A DNA stretch of 32,068 nucleotides from positions 1 through 32,068 of the forward strand of contig JACRKZ010000019.1 of the NCBI GenBank assembly GCA_016235455.1, read 5' to 3'. The notes beneath the pieces are model-generated. The model was not told the DNA's origin. It saw only the letters and a list, made by a program, of their open reading frames with translations, and did no database searches. Of the stretch, positions 24,434 through 32,068 are shown in pieces. Each line of letters begins with the position of its first letter. Positions within the stretch are counted from its first letter, which is position 1. The position numbers and the translations under genes are program-made. This stretch comes from Armatimonadota bacterium. Lineage in GTDB: Bacteria > Armatimonadota > UBA10988.

Positions 24434-26955
24434 TCGTCGCCGCTCGCCCCGAGCGGCAGCCGGTGGCGTCTCTGGCCGTCTTCACCGTCGACCGTCAGCC
24501 AGCGCCGGCGCTGGCCCTCGCCTCTCCGCTCACCGGCTTCGTGGCCCTGACGACAGGGCCTGATGGCGATCTGTATGCCGCTGCCGATTTTGCTCAAGTT
24601 TACCGACTGGGCACGACGGGTGCGGTGAAGCAGGTGCTTGGCGCTGGGCAGTCCACGCGCAACCAGGACGGCAGCGAGTTGCTGCACAGCGTGGCGGTGG
24701 ATGCGACGGGCGCGGTCTACGCCATGACTTGGGGCAATCCTGGCATGGTCGTACGCTTCGACGCCGATGGGCACACGGTGTCACGGCGCGAGGGCCAGTT
24801 TGCCTGGGCCGATGCCTGGAGCATCCACAGCGCCTACGTGCCGCTGGCGCTGGACCCAGACGGGCGTTTGTGGTTGGGCGTCTCCGGCCAGCGCGCCGAA
24901 GGCACAAAGGACCGGCACTACCGCCCTTGCGTGCTGCGCACGCAGGCAGACTTCCTCAGGCCCGGCGCAAAGGACGTGCTGGTCAGCAGCACCACGGGTT
25001 TGGGGCTGGTGCCCAAGCTGAGCACCAGCCTACCCTACGACATCGCCTACGACCTCTCGCCTATCGTCTTCGACCTGCGCATCGCGCCGGCCAGGCGCCG
25101 CGTCACCAGCGTGCAAGTCGCCTGGCGGGTGCAAGACACCTTCGGCCAGCGTCTGGCCGAGGGCAAGCTCGACCTGCCATTGACGGACGGCGCCGAGGCG
25201 CTGCGCACGCTAACGTTCAGGCCGCCGCGCCTGGGCTGGTACACGCTGAGCGCCGATCTGAGCAGCGCCGGCGAGAAGTTGATGGCCATCGGCCACCACA
25301 TCGGCGTGACGCGCGAGACGCCAGCCATGCCGCGACTCGCCGCAGGCGACTCGCCCGGCGGCACCGTGGACGTACCGCGCTCGGTGTTCTCGGGTCTGCC
25401 GCTGGTGCGTGTCAACACCGGCATGGGGCTCGACGCGTTGGCCAAGCACGCCGAGACCGCCAGTCGCTACGGCGCGACGCTGCTGGTGCAGTTCGAGAAC
25501 AAGGACAACTGCGCGCCGGACAAGGTCCGCGCGGCCGTGGAGCGGCTGCGCGGCAAGGTGCGCTACTGGGAGGTGGTCAACGAGCCAAACTTCTCCATGA
25601 AGCCCGAGGACTACGTGGTCCTGCTCCGCGGCGCAGGCACTATCGTGCACGAACTGGACCCCGCGGCGCAGGTGCTCGGGCCCGCGGTGTGCGGCATGGA
25701 CCTCGGGTGGTACCGCCAGTTCCTCGAGCTCGGCGGCGGCAAGCTGGTCGACGCTGTGTCGATGCACGACTATGAGGGTCACGAGAGCATCGACCCGAAC
25801 CACTGGGTCTACAAGCTGGGCGAACTGCGCCGGCTGATGGCCGCCAATGGCTGTGCGGACAAGCCTATCTGGCAGACCGAACGCGCCCTCTGCGGCGTGC
25901 GCGGGGGCAACCTGCTCGGCTGTGCCCAAGCCATCCGCATGACGTTGCACCGGGACCTACTGGAGACGCTGTGCATACCCAGCGAGCACAACCTGCACTA
26001 CTACCTCAATGACCATGGTTTCTCCCAATGTCCGACCTGGATCTGGGCAGCGGCCGGCCCGCATCCGGCGGCCATGGCCCTGCGCAACCGTGCCCTGCTG
26101 GTCGGAGAACGCCACTACGCGGGGGCGCTGTCGTTTGGCGCGTTCGGCGACCGGCTGTTCATGGGCACGCGCTATGGCGCGGACGGCGACCAGGTGGTCG
26201 TGCTGCGCAACCTGGGCTGCGCCGACACACCGCTGACGTTTGCCGTTGGGGGCACCGGTCCGCTGGCCGTGGTCGATGCGTTCGGCAATGAGCAGTCGAT
26301 GACGGCTCGCGCGGGCCAAGTGGACCTGACTCTGGGGCAACTGCCCTGCTATGTGCGCCTGCCCAAGGGGCGCACGCTGACGCCGCCGACGCTGGCGGAT
26401 CGTCCCAACCTGGCTGTTGGCGCCACCTGGAACTACAGCGCCGAGCACAACAAGGGCTTCGACCGGCTGACCAACGGCGTCTACGAGACAATCCACGCCG
26501 GCAACCCCAACGGCTCGACCGACAAGCCGCCCATCTTCGACGGCGCGCTGCCCAGCCTGCCGCAGACGCTGTCCATGAAGCTGGCGGCGCCGGGCGTCGT
26601 GGACAGCGTGGTGCTGTGGTCATTGCGGGCTGACAACGCGTTCTCGGCGCTCCTGGACTTCGACCTGGAGGTGCTCGACGGCACCACCTGGCGCGCCGTG
26701 GCCAAGGTGCGCACACCGTGTCCGCCGACCGAGTTGGTCCAGACGCCGCTGTGTAGCGCGAACACCTGGTACGGTGACCAGAACGTCCACTGGTGCCGGT
26801 TCACGCCGGTCAAGACGAGCGAGATGCGCGTGGTCGTCCGGCGCACCACGCACGGCTTCGTGCCCGACGGCAACTCGTCGGCCTGGGGCAACCAGATCCC
26901 GCCACGGCTGATGCTCAAGGAAGTCCAGGTGCTCGGGCCGGCAGCGAGGAGATAG
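24340..26955 (+). CDS. Main part of the frameshifted protein: propeller, clan GH-A glycosidase and discoidin-like domains
   Basis: The frame is open from 24217 and makes sense from about 24280. The GTG at 24340 is the first usable start but probably not the real one. The full protein would be about 971 residues with the fragment at 24041. Residues about 1-200 (counted from 24340) continue the NHL-like propeller (GPDGDLYAAADFAQVYRLG, VAVDATGAVYAM). A linker beta domain follows. Residues about 350-600 are a (beta/alpha)8 barrel of clan GH-A, GH39- or GH5-like, with acid/base Glu415 in YWEVVNEPNF and nucleophile Glu514 in IWQTERA. The last 190 residues resemble an F5/8 type C (discoidin) domain with NLAVGATWNYSAEHN. 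The gene overlaps the ribosome-binding site of the next DUF4038 gene, 2 bases away. The substrate is unknown. Confidence 0.82.
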   Translation: MLAPDGAQRAILAVPDACAVTVARLGAAERIIVAARPERQPVASLAVFTVDRQPAPALALASPLTGFVALTTGPDGDLYAAADFAQVYRLGTTGAVKQVLGAGQSTRNQDGSELLHSVAVDATGAVYAMTWGNPGMVVRFDADGHTVSRREGQFAWADAWSIHSAYVPLALDPDGRLWLGVSGQRAEGTKDRHYRPCVLRTQADFLRPGAKDVLVSSTTGLGLVPKLSTSLPYDIAYDLSPIVFDLRIAPARRRVTSVQVAWRVQDTFGQRLAEGKLDLPLTDGAEALRTLTFRPPRLGWYTLSADLSSAGEKLMAIGHHIGVTRETPAMPRLAAGDSPGGTVDVPRSVFSGLPLVRVNTGMGLDALAKHAETASRYGATLLVQFENKDNCAPDKVRAAVERLRGKVRYWEVVNEPNFSMKPEDYVVLLRGAGTIVHELDPAAQVLGPAVCGMDLGWYRQFLELGGGKLVDAVSMHDYEGHESIDPNHWVYKLGELRRLMAANGCADKPIWQTERALCGVRGGNLLGCAQAIRMTLHRDLLETLCIPSEHNLHYYLNDHGFSQCPTWIWAAAGPHPAAMALRNRALLVGERHYAGALSFGAFGDRLFMGTRYGADGDQVVVLRNLGCADTPLTFAVGGTGPLAVVDAFGNEQSMTARAGQVDLTLGQLPCYVRLPKGRTLTPPTLADRPNLAVGATWNYSAEHNKGFDRLTNGVYETIHAGNPNGSTDKPPIFDGALPSLPQTLSMKLAAPGVVDSVVLWSLRADNAFSALLDFDLEVLDGTTWRAVAKVRTPCPPTELVQTPLCSANTWYGDQNVHWCRFTPVKTSEMRVVVRRTTHGFVPDGNSSAWGNQIPPRLMLKEVQVLGPAARR

Positions 26956-26957
26956 CC

Positions 26958-28658
26958 ATGCACCGTGTCTTGGAGGCGGCCGCGATCCTGGCCGGTGTGG
27001 GCCTCGCCTCGGGCGCCAACTTCACCGTGGGCGAAGGTCCCGCGGCGCTGTTCGGCACGCACGAGATCGTGCTGACGGCGGCCCAGGTGGCGCCCAACCC
27101 GTTTGCCGTGGAGGCCGAGGTCACCCTCGTGCCCCCCTCCGGCCCGGCTCAGGCCATCCGCGTCGACGCGTTCCACGATGGCGCCTCGACCTGGCGGGCC
27201 CGCGTCTACGTGACCGAGGTCGGTGTTTGGCGCTGGACATCGCGCTGCGCGGCCGATGCCGGCCTGGACGGCCGATCCGGCCGCTTCACGGCGGTCGGCT
27301 CGAAGCTCCACGGCATGTTGCGCCGACATCGCGCCAACCCGCGCGCCTGGATGACCGACGACGGCCAGTGGTTCCTCAACCTCAGCGACACGGCCTACCG
27401 GCTGATGCACAGCCAGGCGGCGCCTGACTGGCAGCAGTATGTGGTCGACGACGTGGCACTGGGCATTACCTGCCTGCGGTCCGCGGCGTTGGGCGGCTGG
27501 GGCGGCACACCTGGCGCCAAGACCGACAGCGGCGACTACTGGGCCTGGAACGATCCGTGGCCGGGCGGCGTGTCGCCGGATCACCAGCGCTTCGATCTGG
27601 GCAAGTTCCAGACCACGGACCAGCGGCTCACCTGGTTGTTGGACCGCTACCCGGACCTGCAGGTCCAGCTCATCTTGTTCGGGCTGAAGGGCTACGGCAA
27701 CGAGGGCACCGGCCAGTGGTGGGCGGCGCTGCCGGCCGACGTGCGTGAGCGCACCATGCGCTACATGCTGGCCCGCTGGGCGGCCTTCCCCAATGTGTTC
27801 TGGCTGATCGTCAACGACATGAGCTGCGACGCCGGCCACCCGCTCAACCAGGCCTTCGCGCGCGAGGTGGGCGCGTACTTCGCCGCCCACGACCCGTGGC
27901 ATCACCTGTTGTCGGCCGGGCCTGTACGGCGCGCGGGCTTCCCGTTCACCAGCCCCGCGGACCGGCAGTGGTGCAGCTACGTGCACATCGAGGACGCCAA
28001 CGCGGTCGGCGCCGATGCCATCGCCGAGCGCGGGCTGCGGGATGTGCCGCTGCATATCTGGATGGCCGAGGACTACTACGAGCAGGACCACGGCCACTAT
28101 GCCGACGCGCGCTACTTCTTCCGCTGGCTGCTGTGGTCGTGGCTGCTGTCGGGTGGCTCAGGCAACTACGGCGGGCGCTGGGGCACCACCCATCCCTACT
28201 CCCAGACCGGTCGGCCAGACCTGGTGTGGGTCGGCTGGGAGGGCACCTACACGGGCCTGCAGCTCACGGGGCTCGATTCGGTGCCGTACATCCGGGCCTA
28301 CTTCGCCGACCGCGCGATCGATCTGGGCCTGTTCGTGCCCGATGACCAGCTGGCCGCCGACCTGGACGGCCGGGCAGGCAAGCACCGCCCCAAGGTGATG
28401 CGACGGGCGAACGCCGAGTACGTGGTCTATCACCCAAATGCGGCGGGCGATGGGCGCGAGGCCCGGGTCGATGCCAAGCCGGCGCGACTGAGTCTCGACT
28501 TGAAGGCGTCGCCTGGCCGGTTCGCGGTGGAGTGGTATCGCGCCCTGGACGGCCGGGCGCAGGTTGGCGATGCTGTGACAGGCGGCGCGATGCGCGAGTT
28601 CACCGCGCCGTGGCCCGGCCAGGATGTGGTGCTGCGCCTGCTGCGTGGCGGCGACTGA
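26958..28658 (+). CDS. Secreted DUF5060-DUF4038 (apiosidase-like) protein with C-terminal collagen-binding-like domain
   Basis: This 566-residue protein opens on a probable signal peptide (MHRVLEAAAILAGVGLASG). Residues about 25-115 match DUF5060, a beta domain ending VGVWRWTSRC and SGRFTAVGS. Residues about 120-480 are a DUF4038 barrel: GQWFLNLSDTAYRLMH, LQVQLILFGLKGYG, FWLIVNDMSCDA (Asp in the place of the family's GGD) and HIWMAEDYYEQDHG (the second acidic residue), then FFRWLLWSWLLSGGSGNYGG. The last 75 residues (RFAVEWYRALDGRA, VVLRLLRGG) match the small collagen-binding-like module. It is translationally linked to the preceding GH-A gene (2-base gap, GAGGAG inside that gene's end). It is a distant relative of the GH140-like enzyme at 18614-20002, and its activity is unknown. 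Confidence 0.82.
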   Translation: MHRVLEAAAILAGVGLASGANFTVGEGPAALFGTHEIVLTAAQVAPNPFAVEAEVTLVPPSGPAQAIRVDAFHDGASTWRARVYVTEVGVWRWTSRCAADAGLDGRSGRFTAVGSKLHGMLRRHRANPRAWMTDDGQWFLNLSDTAYRLMHSQAAPDWQQYVVDDVALGITCLRSAALGGWGGTPGAKTDSGDYWAWNDPWPGGVSPDHQRFDLGKFQTTDQRLTWLLDRYPDLQVQLILFGLKGYGNEGTGQWWAALPADVRERTMRYMLARWAAFPNVFWLIVNDMSCDAGHPLNQAFAREVGAYFAAHDPWHHLLSAGPVRRAGFPFTSPADRQWCSYVHIEDANAVGADAIAERGLRDVPLHIWMAEDYYEQDHGHYADARYFFRWLLWSWLLSGGSGNYGGRWGTTHPYSQTGRPDLVWVGWEGTYTGLQLTGLDSVPYIRAYFADRAIDLGLFVPDDQLAADLDGRAGKHRPKVMRRANAEYVVYHPNAAGDGREARVDAKPARLSLDLKASPGRFAVEWYRALDGRAQVGDAVTGGAMREFTAPWPGQDVVLRLLRGGD

Positions 28659-28667
28659 CCGACGCGC

Positions 28668-30458
28668 TCAGCCGGCGCGGTAGTTGCGCACCCACTCCAC
28701 GTAAGCCTCGGCGTCCACTGGACGGGAGTAGAAGAACCCCTGCCCTTCTTCACACCCCAGGCCGCGCAGGACGTCGGCCTGCACCTGATTGGTGACGCCC
28801 TCGGCGATGGCGGTGAGGCCGAGTTGGTGGGCCAGGTCGATGACCATCTTGGGGATGCCGTGGCCCTCGTCGGCGGTCATCTCCATCACGAAGCTCTGAT
28901 CCACCTTGAGCCGGTGCACCGGCAACTGGTGCAGGTAGCTGAGCGACGAGTAACCGGTGCCGAAATCGTCCACCGCCAGCGTGACGCCGAGCGAGCGGAG
29001 GTCGTGCAGCACGGCGATGACGCTACGCACATCGGCCATGGCCGCTGACTCCGTGACTTCCAGCTCGATCCACTCGGGGTCGACGCCGGTGTCGCGTAAG
29101 GCCGATTCCACCGATTGCACGTAGTGCTCGCGCTGGAACTGCTGGCTGGAGACGTTGACGCCGATGCGCAGCTTGGGCAGGCCGATGCGCTGCCACTCGG
29201 CCACTTGGCGGCAGGCACTACGCAGCACCCAGTCGCCGATCGGGATGATCAGGCCCGAGTACTCGGCCAGCGGGATGAACTTGCCGGGCGAGACGTACTC
29301 GCCATTGCTCCGCCGCCAGCGGATCAGCGCCTCGGCGCCAATCACCTGGTTGGTCGCCAGATCGAGCTGCGGCTGGTAGAAGACGATCAGTTCGTCCTGA
29401 TCGAGCGCGGCACGCAGTCCTTGCAGCAGTTCGAGGCGCTCCCGGCCTTCGAGCTCCTGGCTCTGAGCGTAGTACTGCCACGCCTGCTGCGTGTCACGCC
29501 GCGCATTGTTGACCGCGATGGAGGCACCCTTGAAGGCGTCGGAACCCACCACCTCGGTTTCGCGGACGCGGGCCAGTCCGAGATGAACGCTGACCGGCAC
29601 TTGGTAGCCGCCCGCCTCGACCGGCTCCTCGAACTGAGCCACGATCTGGTCGGGGAAGATGGCGTCGTCGGGTCCGAGGATGGAGAACAGGCCGGCGCCA
29701 ACGCGGCCCAACTCGGCCTTGCCGACCACCTGCTTGAGCCGCGCGGCGATCTGGCGCAGCAACTCGTCGCCGGTGCGATGGCCCAGCGCGTCGTTGACCT
29801 CGGTGAAGCGGTCGATGTAGAGCATGGCCAGCGTGGCGGTCTCACGCTCGTTGGCGGTGAGCGTCTTGAGCCGACGGAACACGCCGCTGCGGTTGGGCAG
29901 CCCGGTGAGGTCGTCCGAGTAGACCATCTGCTGCAGGCGCTCGACCAGCGTGACATTCTCGATGCCGGCACCGATGTAGCTGGCCAGCACGCGCATCAGC
30001 TCTTCGCCCGCCTCGCCCAGCGGCGTGGCGCCTCGGAAGAGGACGATCGCGTCGCGATCGTCCGTCGTGGTCAGCGCATAGGCGGTGGCCTCGGCGTCAC
30101 TGGCCTGACCGGTGCGCCGCGCGCGCATGACCAGATCGACCACACTGGGGCCCAGCTCATCGGGTCGGCGGCCGACGGCATCGGCGTACAGGCCCTGGCC
30201 GGCCTGCGCGGTCAGCAGCCCGCCGGGCTGCGCGTTGCACAGCAACATGCAGTCGGGACCGAATCCGAAGATGGCCGTCAGTTCATCGAGCACGCCGGTG
30301 GCGTAGTCGCACAGAGTCGTCCGCGCCAGGATGCGCGACAGGGCGCCGACGATGCGGCGCAGCGCGTCTGGCGAGTCCGGCGCCGCGTGGAGCGACTCCG
30401 CTGCCGAGGCGGTCGACGGGTCATTCCCAGATTCCAGCGGCATCCCCGCGTCGCTCAT
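28668..30458 (-). CDS. GAF-like (DUF3369-like) - degenerate GGDEF - EAL protein, probable c-di-GMP phosphodiesterase
   Basis: This 596-residue cytoplasmic protein has GAGGAGGAGG before its ATG. Residues about 25-190 are a sensor domain like DUF3369 (GALSRILARTTLCDYATGVL). The GGDEF domain (about 195-345) keeps DLTGLPNR and NDALGHRTGDELL, but the active site reads Gly-Ala-Gly-Leu-Phe at 254-258 instead of GGDEF, so cyclase activity is unlikely. The EAL domain (about 350-590) keeps its catalytic set: Glu376 in GAEALIRW, NVSSQQF, LEVTES, VDDFGTGYSSL, LKVDQSF, the AEGV glutamate and the Gln in GQGFFYSRP. It should hydrolyse c-di-GMP, perhaps with the GGDEF domain acting as a GTP sensor. It is convergent with the DUF5060 gene (9-base gap). 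Confidence 0.92.
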   Translation of the reverse strand: MSDAGMPLESGNDPSTASAAESLHAAPDSPDALRRIVGALSRILARTTLCDYATGVLDELTAIFGFGPDCMLLCNAQPGGLLTAQAGQGLYADAVGRRPDELGPSVVDLVMRARRTGQASDAEATAYALTTTDDRDAIVLFRGATPLGEAGEELMRVLASYIGAGIENVTLVERLQQMVYSDDLTGLPNRSGVFRRLKTLTANERETATLAMLYIDRFTEVNDALGHRTGDELLRQIAARLKQVVGKAELGRVGAGLFSILGPDDAIFPDQIVAQFEEPVEAGGYQVPVSVHLGLARVRETEVVGSDAFKGASIAVNNARRDTQQAWQYYAQSQELEGRERLELLQGLRAALDQDELIVFYQPQLDLATNQVIGAEALIRWRRSNGEYVSPGKFIPLAEYSGLIIPIGDWVLRSACRQVAEWQRIGLPKLRIGVNVSSQQFQREHYVQSVESALRDTGVDPEWIELEVTESAAMADVRSVIAVLHDLRSLGVTLAVDDFGTGYSSLSYLHQLPVHRLKVDQSFVMEMTADEGHGIPKMVIDLAHQLGLTAIAEGVTNQVQADVLRGLGCEEGQGFFYSRPVDAEAYVEWVRNYRAG

Positions 30459-30696
30459 GCGACCTCCTCCTCTTACCTTGACCGGTGCGTAGCGGGTGCA
30501 TTATCCGCGAGCAGGCATTCTCCTTCGCTCAGTCGACTATCCGACCCAAGGCACTGCCCGCCGTTCCACCGGTTGCCGATAGTGTGGGACCAAATGGCTG
30601 TAGGCGGAAGGTGCCTGGCCGGCAGCGCGGACCTGCGGGTCGCCTTGTGTTCCGTCTGGACACGCGATGCCGTGCGCCGTCACGCCCAAGCCCTCG

Positions 30697-30725
30697 TTGA
30701 CAGATCACCCCCAGCCCGGCAAACT
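30697..30725 (+). promoter_or_regulatory. Candidate promoter of the PLP enzyme gene
   Basis: A perfect TTGACA (30697-30702), a 17-base spacer and CAAACT (30720-30725). Transcription would start near 30732, about 20 bases before the ATG at 30753. The -10 is weak. The rest of the 294-base gap from 30459 shows no gene and no other clear signal. Confidence 0.4.
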
Positions 30726-30752
30726 GTCGCCGGGTCGCGGAGTGGCCCAGCC

Positions 30753-31931
30753 ATGGCCAAGAGACGTTTCGACACCGATGCAGTCCATGCCGGCGAGGCG
30801 GTTGACCTGAGCAGCGGCGCGCTGACCACGCCCGTCGTGCGCAGCACACCGTTCGTGTTCAGCTCGCTCGACCAGCTCGACCGCTATGCCGCGGGCGAGA
30901 TCGCCTGCTTCGAGTACGCGCGCACCGCCAACCCGACGACCCGCGCCGCCGAACTCAAGATCGCCGCGCTGGAGCACGCCGAAGACGCCATTGTGCTCAG
31001 CAGCGGCATGGCGGCCATCAGCACCACCTACCTCGGTCTGCTCAACGCCGGAGACCATGTGCTGGTGACCGACGACGGGTACAAGCGCACGCTCATGTTC
31101 GCGCGCGACACCTTGGCTCGCTGGGGCATCACCGGCGAACTGGTCGACTCACGCCAGCCGCTGGCGGCGGTCGCCGCCGCGCTGCGTCCCAACACCCGGC
31201 TGGTGCTCACCGAGGCGCCCACCAACCCGCACCTGCGCATGCCCGACATCCGGGCCCTGGCCGACCTGTGCCACGCCAACGGCACAGTGCTCGCCATCGA
31301 CGCCACCCTGGCCTCGCCGGCCAACCTGCTGCCACTGACGCTGGGCGCCGACCTTGTGCTGCACAGCGCCACCAAGTACCTGGCCGGGCACAACGACGTG
31401 TTGGCCGGCGCCATTGCTGGCGACGCCAAGCTGATCGAGCAGATCCGCGCCTTGCACCTCAATCTCGGCGCGGCACTGGATCCCGAGGCCAGCTTCCTGT
31501 TGCTGCGCGGCATGAAGACCCTCGGCCTGCGGGTCGAGCGCGCCAACGCCAGTGCGCAGGCGCTGGCGCAGTGGCTGGAGGCGCAGCCCAAGGTCAAGGC
31601 GGTGTACTACGCCGGCCTGCCCTCCAATCCGGACTACGCGGTCGCCCACAAGCAGATGTGTGGGTTCGGCGGGCTGCTCAGCTTCGAACTCGACGCCGAC
31701 ATGGCCGGCATCGGTCGGTTCTTCGATGCGCTGCGGGTGTTCGCGCTGGGCACCAGTCTGGGCGGCGTGGAGAGTCTGGCTCTGCCCATGGGCGTGTTCA
31801 TGCGCAACGGCCTGACCGACGCCGACCGCGCCATGCTGGACCTGCCCGACGAGCTCATCCGCCTCTCCGTGGGTGTCGAGGACGCCACGGACCTACGCGA
31901 GGACCTGGCACAGGCACTGGCCGCGGTCTAG
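30753..31931 (+). CDS. Cys/Met metabolism PLP-dependent enzyme (cystathionine gamma-synthase/lyase family)
   Basis: This is a 392-residue cytoplasmic fold-type I PLP enzyme. Family landmarks are DAVHAGEAVD and TTPVVRSTPF at the start, FEYARTANPTTRAAE, LSSGMAAISTTYL, LTEAPTNPHLRMPDI, VLAIDATLASP, and the PLP-binding Lys208 in LHSATKYLAGHNDVL. The C-terminus has SLGGVESLALPM and IRLSVGVEDATDL. Members make or break cystathionine, homocysteine or methionine; the family member cannot be chosen from sequence alone. The start at 30753 is supported by homology; the only purine-rich ribosome-binding sequence (GGAG) is rather far upstream. The open frame extending back to 29115 is antisense to the EAL gene. 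It has no link to the sugar genes. Confidence 0.9.
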   Translation: MAKRRFDTDAVHAGEAVDLSSGALTTPVVRSTPFVFSSLDQLDRYAAGEIACFEYARTANPTTRAAELKIAALEHAEDAIVLSSGMAAISTTYLGLLNAGDHVLVTDDGYKRTLMFARDTLARWGITGELVDSRQPLAAVAAALRPNTRLVLTEAPTNPHLRMPDIRALADLCHANGTVLAIDATLASPANLLPLTLGADLVLHSATKYLAGHNDVLAGAIAGDAKLIEQIRALHLNLGAALDPEASFLLLRGMKTLGLRVERANASAQALAQWLEAQPKVKAVYYAGLPSNPDYAVAHKQMCGFGGLLSFELDADMAGIGRFFDALRVFALGTSLGGVESLALPMGVFMRNGLTDADRAMLDLPDELIRLSVGVEDATDLREDLAQALAAV

Positions 31932-32068
31932 AGCCTGTCATGCACTTCGGCGACGCGGGCTGAGTCCTTCGGGCTCCGCGTTTGTCGATGCCTATATGGA
32001 CAGGAAACCCTACCCGAGCGACGTCAGCGATGACGAATGGGCCTTCGTGGCCCCGTATCTGACCCTCA
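31931..32068 (+). mobile_element. Left end of an IS5-family insertion sequence (continues beyond window)
   Basis: GAGCCTGTCATGCAC, beginning at 31931, has the look of an IS5-family terminal repeat. It is followed 65 bases later by a transposase start. The junction reads CTAG (31928-31931), a favoured IS5-family target, and coincides with the TAG stop of the PLP enzyme, so the insertion leaves that gene whole. The exact edge is 31931 or 31932, depending on whether the target duplication is CTA/TA or CTAG. The right end is outside the window. Confidence 0.65.
31996..32068 (+). CDS. IS5-family transposase, N-terminal fragment (cut by window edge)
   Basis: The first 24 residues read MDRKPYPSDVSDDEW and continue AFVAPYLTL. 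This is the conserved opening of the DUF4096-type N-terminal domain of IS5-family transposases, with the SDVSDxEWAxVAPYL motif. It would be a DDE transposase that moves the element starting at 31931. The catalytic residues are outside the window, so it is not known whether it is intact. Confidence 0.85.
   Translation, partial: MDRKPYPSDVSDDEWAFVAPYLTL

Noticed and set aside
29115..30752. Upstream extension of the PLP enzyme frame
   Set aside because: It runs antisense to the well-supported EAL gene and contains no recognisable domain; the PLP family normally starts at 30753.

Overview
The window is about 32 kb of high-GC bacterial DNA, and almost all of it is coding. The best clue to the host is the pair of prepilin-like proteins at 7612-9029: a FTLIELLVV class III leader, then [16 protein letters not shown] and an H-X9-DG motif. 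That combination is typical of Armatimonadota (Planctomycetota and Verrucomicrobiota are alternatives). This assignment is inference; no rRNA or tRNA gene is present to confirm it.

Most of the window is a secreted carbohydrate-degradation region. From left to right: a partial GH4 gene, a ThuA-HEAT-lectin-like fusion and a Tat-exported Gfo/Idh/MocA oxidoreductase form a tight minus-strand operon (1-4650). Divergent from it is a TIM-barrel sugar isomerase/epimerase (4880-5710). Next are a GH29 fucosidase with two tandem prepilins behind it (5820-9029, minus), an SMP-30 lactonase plus GH130 pair (9218-11151, plus), a GH172/DUF2961 protein with two further Gfo/Idh/MocA proteins (11158-15813, minus), a GH140-like (DUF4038) enzyme (18614-20002, minus), a GH36 alpha-galactosidase with an NPCBM domain (20115-22571, plus), a TlpA-like thioredoxin protein (22630-23850, minus), a frameshifted propeller/clan GH-A/discoidin giant (24041-26955, plus) and a second DUF4038 protein (26958-28658, plus). 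No transporter, SusC/SusD pair or DNA-binding regulator is visible, so uptake and control must be encoded elsewhere.

A signalling block interrupts the sugar genes. It has two tandem proteins that are each just two receiver domains (16129-17776), a SAM-methyltransferase-like protein (17823-18566) and, further on, a GAF-like/GGDEF/EAL protein whose GGDEF site is degenerate but whose EAL site looks intact (28668-30458). The window ends with a Cys/Met-metabolism PLP enzyme (30753-31931) and the start of an IS5-family insertion sequence that begins at that gene's stop codon.

The sugar genes fit extracellular attack on a branched plant or algal glycan (fucose, galactose, mannose, arabinofuranose or apiose-like side chains). 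The most interesting hypothesis is a redox (3-keto-sugar) route: ThuA with a Gfo/Idh/MocA partner, a GH4 enzyme (NAD-dependent oxidation/elimination chemistry) and a sugar isomerase-fold protein sit together, and two of these proteins carry export signals. Other items worth checking are a 12-bp hairpin that would bury the fucosidase ribosome-binding site, a frameshift splitting the GH-A gene, an oxidoreductase lacking its usual catalytic lysine beside an intact paralogue, a leaderless dual-receiver gene, and GTGTACAT palindromes in two promoter regions.
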